Origin: DAIQRJ01 sp963708795
GTDB taxonomy: Bacteria; Actinomycetota; Actinomycetes; Propionibacteriales; DAIQRJ01
Direction of reading: 5' to 3'
DNA length: 64,000 nucleotides
Assembly (NCBI GenBank): GCA_963708795.1
Contig: CAVPUH010000007.1
Span: 248,001 to 312,000, forward strand
Shown here: positions 62,512 to 64,000 of the stretch, piece after piece
How the letters are laid out: each line of letters begins with the position of its first letter
Position numbering within the stretch: the first letter of the stretch is position 1
Translations under genes and position numbers: made by a program
Notes under the pieces: generated by a model
Seen by the model: the letters and a program-made list of their open reading frames with translations, nothing else
Database searches by the model: none
Told to the model about the DNA's origin: nothing

Positions 62512-63003
62512 GTGTCCGATCCGAGCGACGTCCGCATCACGCTCGCCTACGACGCGGCAAAGGATGTTCTGCAGAGCCAGGACGTGACGCTCGGCAACGT
62601 GCGCACCCGCGCCAGCACCGTCTTGACCGTTGCGGCCCTGCTCACGTCCTTCGCCGCTGGACTCGGGCTCATCAACGTCGACTCGCGCAACGGCGCGGTC
62701 TTTCCGGCCGGCGGCGCCTGGGTGCTGCTCGGGGTACTCGTCGCGATGGCCGCTCTCGTCCTCTATGTGCTGTGGCCCGTCGATCGGTGGCACTTCGGCC
62801 CCGATCCGGCGAAGATCGTCGAACTCCGGAGCACAGGCACGACCGAGGTGGAGATCCGCGAGTCCGAGGTGACCGCGATGATCGCGGGCATCGGGTCCAA
62901 TGCTCGTCACATCGCCGGTCGTCAGACGGCGTTCCGCTTCTCGGTCGTTCTTCTCGTCGTCGAAGTGCTCGTCCTCGTCGTCTTCCTGACGATCGCCAAC
63001 TGA
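62512..63003 (+). CDS. small three-helix membrane protein, SLATT/effector-like topology
   Basis: Protein of 163 residues starting at GTG 62512. A soluble N-terminal helix (AYDAAKDVLQSQDVTLGNVRTRAST) precedes two membrane helices (about residues 40-60 and 70-92), then an amphipathic stretch and a last helix (about 143-162). The LQSQDVTLGNVRTRAST pattern followed by paired helices recalls pore-forming effectors of nucleotide-signalling defence (SLATT or PycTM type), but no cyclase gene is adjacent. The resemblance is by topology only. Confidence 0.55.
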   Translation: MSDPSDVRITLAYDAAKDVLQSQDVTLGNVRTRASTVLTVAALLTSFAAGLGLINVDSRNGAVFPAGGAWVLLGVLVAMAALVLYVLWPVDRWHFGPDPAKIVELRSTGTTEVEIRESEVTAMIAGIGSNARHIAGRQTAFRFSVVLLVVEVLVLVVFLTIAN

Positions 63004-63020
63004 CCGAACCAAGGAGTCTC

Positions 63021-63884
63021 GTGACCTACACCGGTCCCAACTACTCGACGGACGCCCAGGCCGCCGACACGATCCGCCTCATCGTCAAGGGCGACGACAT
63101 GGGCGCCGGTCACGGAGTCAACGTCGCCACCATCGATGCCCACCAGAACGGGATCCTCACGACGACCAACGTCATCGTCCCCGGTGCGTGGTTCCCCGAG
63201 GCGGTGCGGATGATCAACGACAATCCGCGGCTCGACGTAGGCGTCCATCTCGCGCTCACGAGTGAGTGGACCAACGTCAAGTGGCGGCCTCTCACCCACG
63301 TGCCCGGCCTCGTCGACGCAGACGGTTTCTTCCAGCCGGCGGTGCATCCGCGCGAAGGGTTCGGGCCCGGCGCGAGCATCGAGGAGAGCCCGTGGACCCT
63401 CGAGCAGATCGAGCAGGAACTCCGCGCGCAGCTCGAGTTGGCGTTGCGGCATCTGCCGCAGGCCACCTACACCTGGCCGCACATGCTCTTCACGAGCGTC
63501 GATCCGTCCGTGGGCGACCTCACGTCACGGCTCACGGCGGAGTACGGGCTCGTCACGCCCTTCGATCTCGGAATCCAGTGGGTGGGCATGGTCTACCAGG
63601 GCAGTGACTCCGGTGAGGTGAAGGCCGCGAATCTCGCTGCCCGCTTGGAGACACTCGAGCCCGGTCTGTGGTTGCACATCGACCACGCGGCCACCGACGA
63701 TCCGGAGATCCGGGCTTTCGGACATCCCGGCTACGAGGACGTGGCCGCCGATCGCTCGGCGAATGTGGTGGCGTGGAAGAGCCCGCTGGTGCGCGAGGTG
63801 GTCGAACGGCGTGGGATCGTGCTCACGAACTACCGCGAGATCGACCGCTCGCCTGCTGCACCGGGATCAGGCCTGAACTTCTAG
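63021..63884 (+). CDS. ChbG/HpnK-family (YdjC) carbohydrate deacetylase
   Basis: Metal-dependent N-deacetylase of 287 residues acting on acetylated sugars or lipid carriers. The conserved start LIVKGDDMGAGHGVN has the metal/catalytic Asp pair, VGVHLALTSEW holds a ligand His, and WPHMLFTSVDPS and LWLHIDHAATDDPEIR follow. GTG at 63021 is preceded by AAGGAG (63011-63016). It may be cotranscribed with the small membrane protein 17 bp upstream. Confidence 0.88.
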   Translation: MTYTGPNYSTDAQAADTIRLIVKGDDMGAGHGVNVATIDAHQNGILTTTNVIVPGAWFPEAVRMINDNPRLDVGVHLALTSEWTNVKWRPLTHVPGLVDADGFFQPAVHPREGFGPGASIEESPWTLEQIEQELRAQLELALRHLPQATYTWPHMLFTSVDPSVGDLTSRLTAEYGLVTPFDLGIQWVGMVYQGSDSGEVKAANLAARLETLEPGLWLHIDHAATDDPEIRAFGHPGYEDVAADRSANVVAWKSPLVREVVERRGIVLTNYREIDRSPAAPGSGLNF

Positions 63885-63901
63885 CGCCCGCAGGCACCGA
63901 C

Positions 63902-63950
63902 TGATCGCAATTGCACCGTTCGAGCGCCGCATTCGGTTCATTTGCGATCA
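63902..63950. repeat. 9-bp inverted repeat after the ChbG-like gene
   Basis: TGATCGCAA (63902-63910) and TTGCGATCA (63942-63950) are perfect inverted copies 31 nt apart, starting 18 bp past the stop. It could form a terminator stem or be two operator half-sites for the next gene. Confidence 0.45.
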
Positions 63951-64000
63951 CTCGGTGAGGGGACAGCAGGTTCGGAGTCCCGGCGCCGACACTCTTGCCT

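Overview
The window looks like chromosomal DNA of a high-GC actinobacterium. The evidence is the heavy use of GTG starts, ATGA/GTGA stop-start overlaps, leaderless-looking promoters and typical actinobacterial families: a polyphosphate glucokinase, a DprE2-like reductase, an Excalibur-domain secreted protein, a MecA-like penicillin-binding lipoprotein and a group II truncated haemoglobin. I cannot fix the genus. No rRNA, tRNA, CRISPR array, integrase or transposase was recognised.

Left part (1-19 kb). A GH51 arabinofuranosidase is cut by the left edge. Housekeeping and transport genes follow (VIT transporter, GNAT, MarR, TSUP permease, YvlD-like protein). Next come a LacI-family regulator and a five-gene Opp-type importer (binding protein, two permeases, two ATPases); operator-like TGAAACGG sites and the nearby GH51 point to an oligosaccharide. 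Then come HisC, a heterodimeric ABC exporter with one degenerate ATP site, a repeat-rich intergenic block and an unrecognised, probably glycosidase-like protein.

Middle (19-41 kb). A branched-chain/2-oxoacid dehydrogenase operon (E1a, E1b, E2) is followed by a secreted beta-gamma-crystallin-like protein, an ECF sigma factor with a membrane partner, a penicillin-binding lipoprotein, a thioredoxin-NHL protein, a PhyH dioxygenase, an APH-type kinase, a GH36-like alpha-galactosidase and a DprE2-like reductase. The most unusual unit is a small HTH gene, behind a near-perfect palindrome, paired with a Clp N-domain/VOC-domain fusion. An MFS pump, a FadE5-like acyl-CoA dehydrogenase behind a 16-bp perfect palindrome, PpgK and a NatAB-type ABC transporter follow.

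Right part (41-64 kb). A second Opp-type importer is followed by a PCuAC-like lipoprotein, a NarL-type two-component system, two overlapping APH-type kinases, a metallo-beta-lactamase/Rieske fusion, a truncated haemoglobin, a MazG-like gene remnant, a DUF418 protein, a GAF-PAS-GGDEF diguanylate cyclase, and a methionine aminopeptidase divergent from an XRE regulator across a perfect 22-bp palindrome. Small secreted or membrane proteins and a ChbG/YdjC-type deacetylase end the window.

Two features cut across everything. First, at least nine otherwise conserved genes carry frame breaks, about 15 or more in all; every one that can be resolved is a single extra base, usually in a G or C run. This suggests systematic sequencing insertions rather than real pseudogenes. 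Second, several intergenic regions carry structured repeats: a 40-nt hairpin in three copies, a cluster of GTAGCAC cores, and a hairpin with a GGCTGTAG loop present near 17.0 kb and 53.4 kb.
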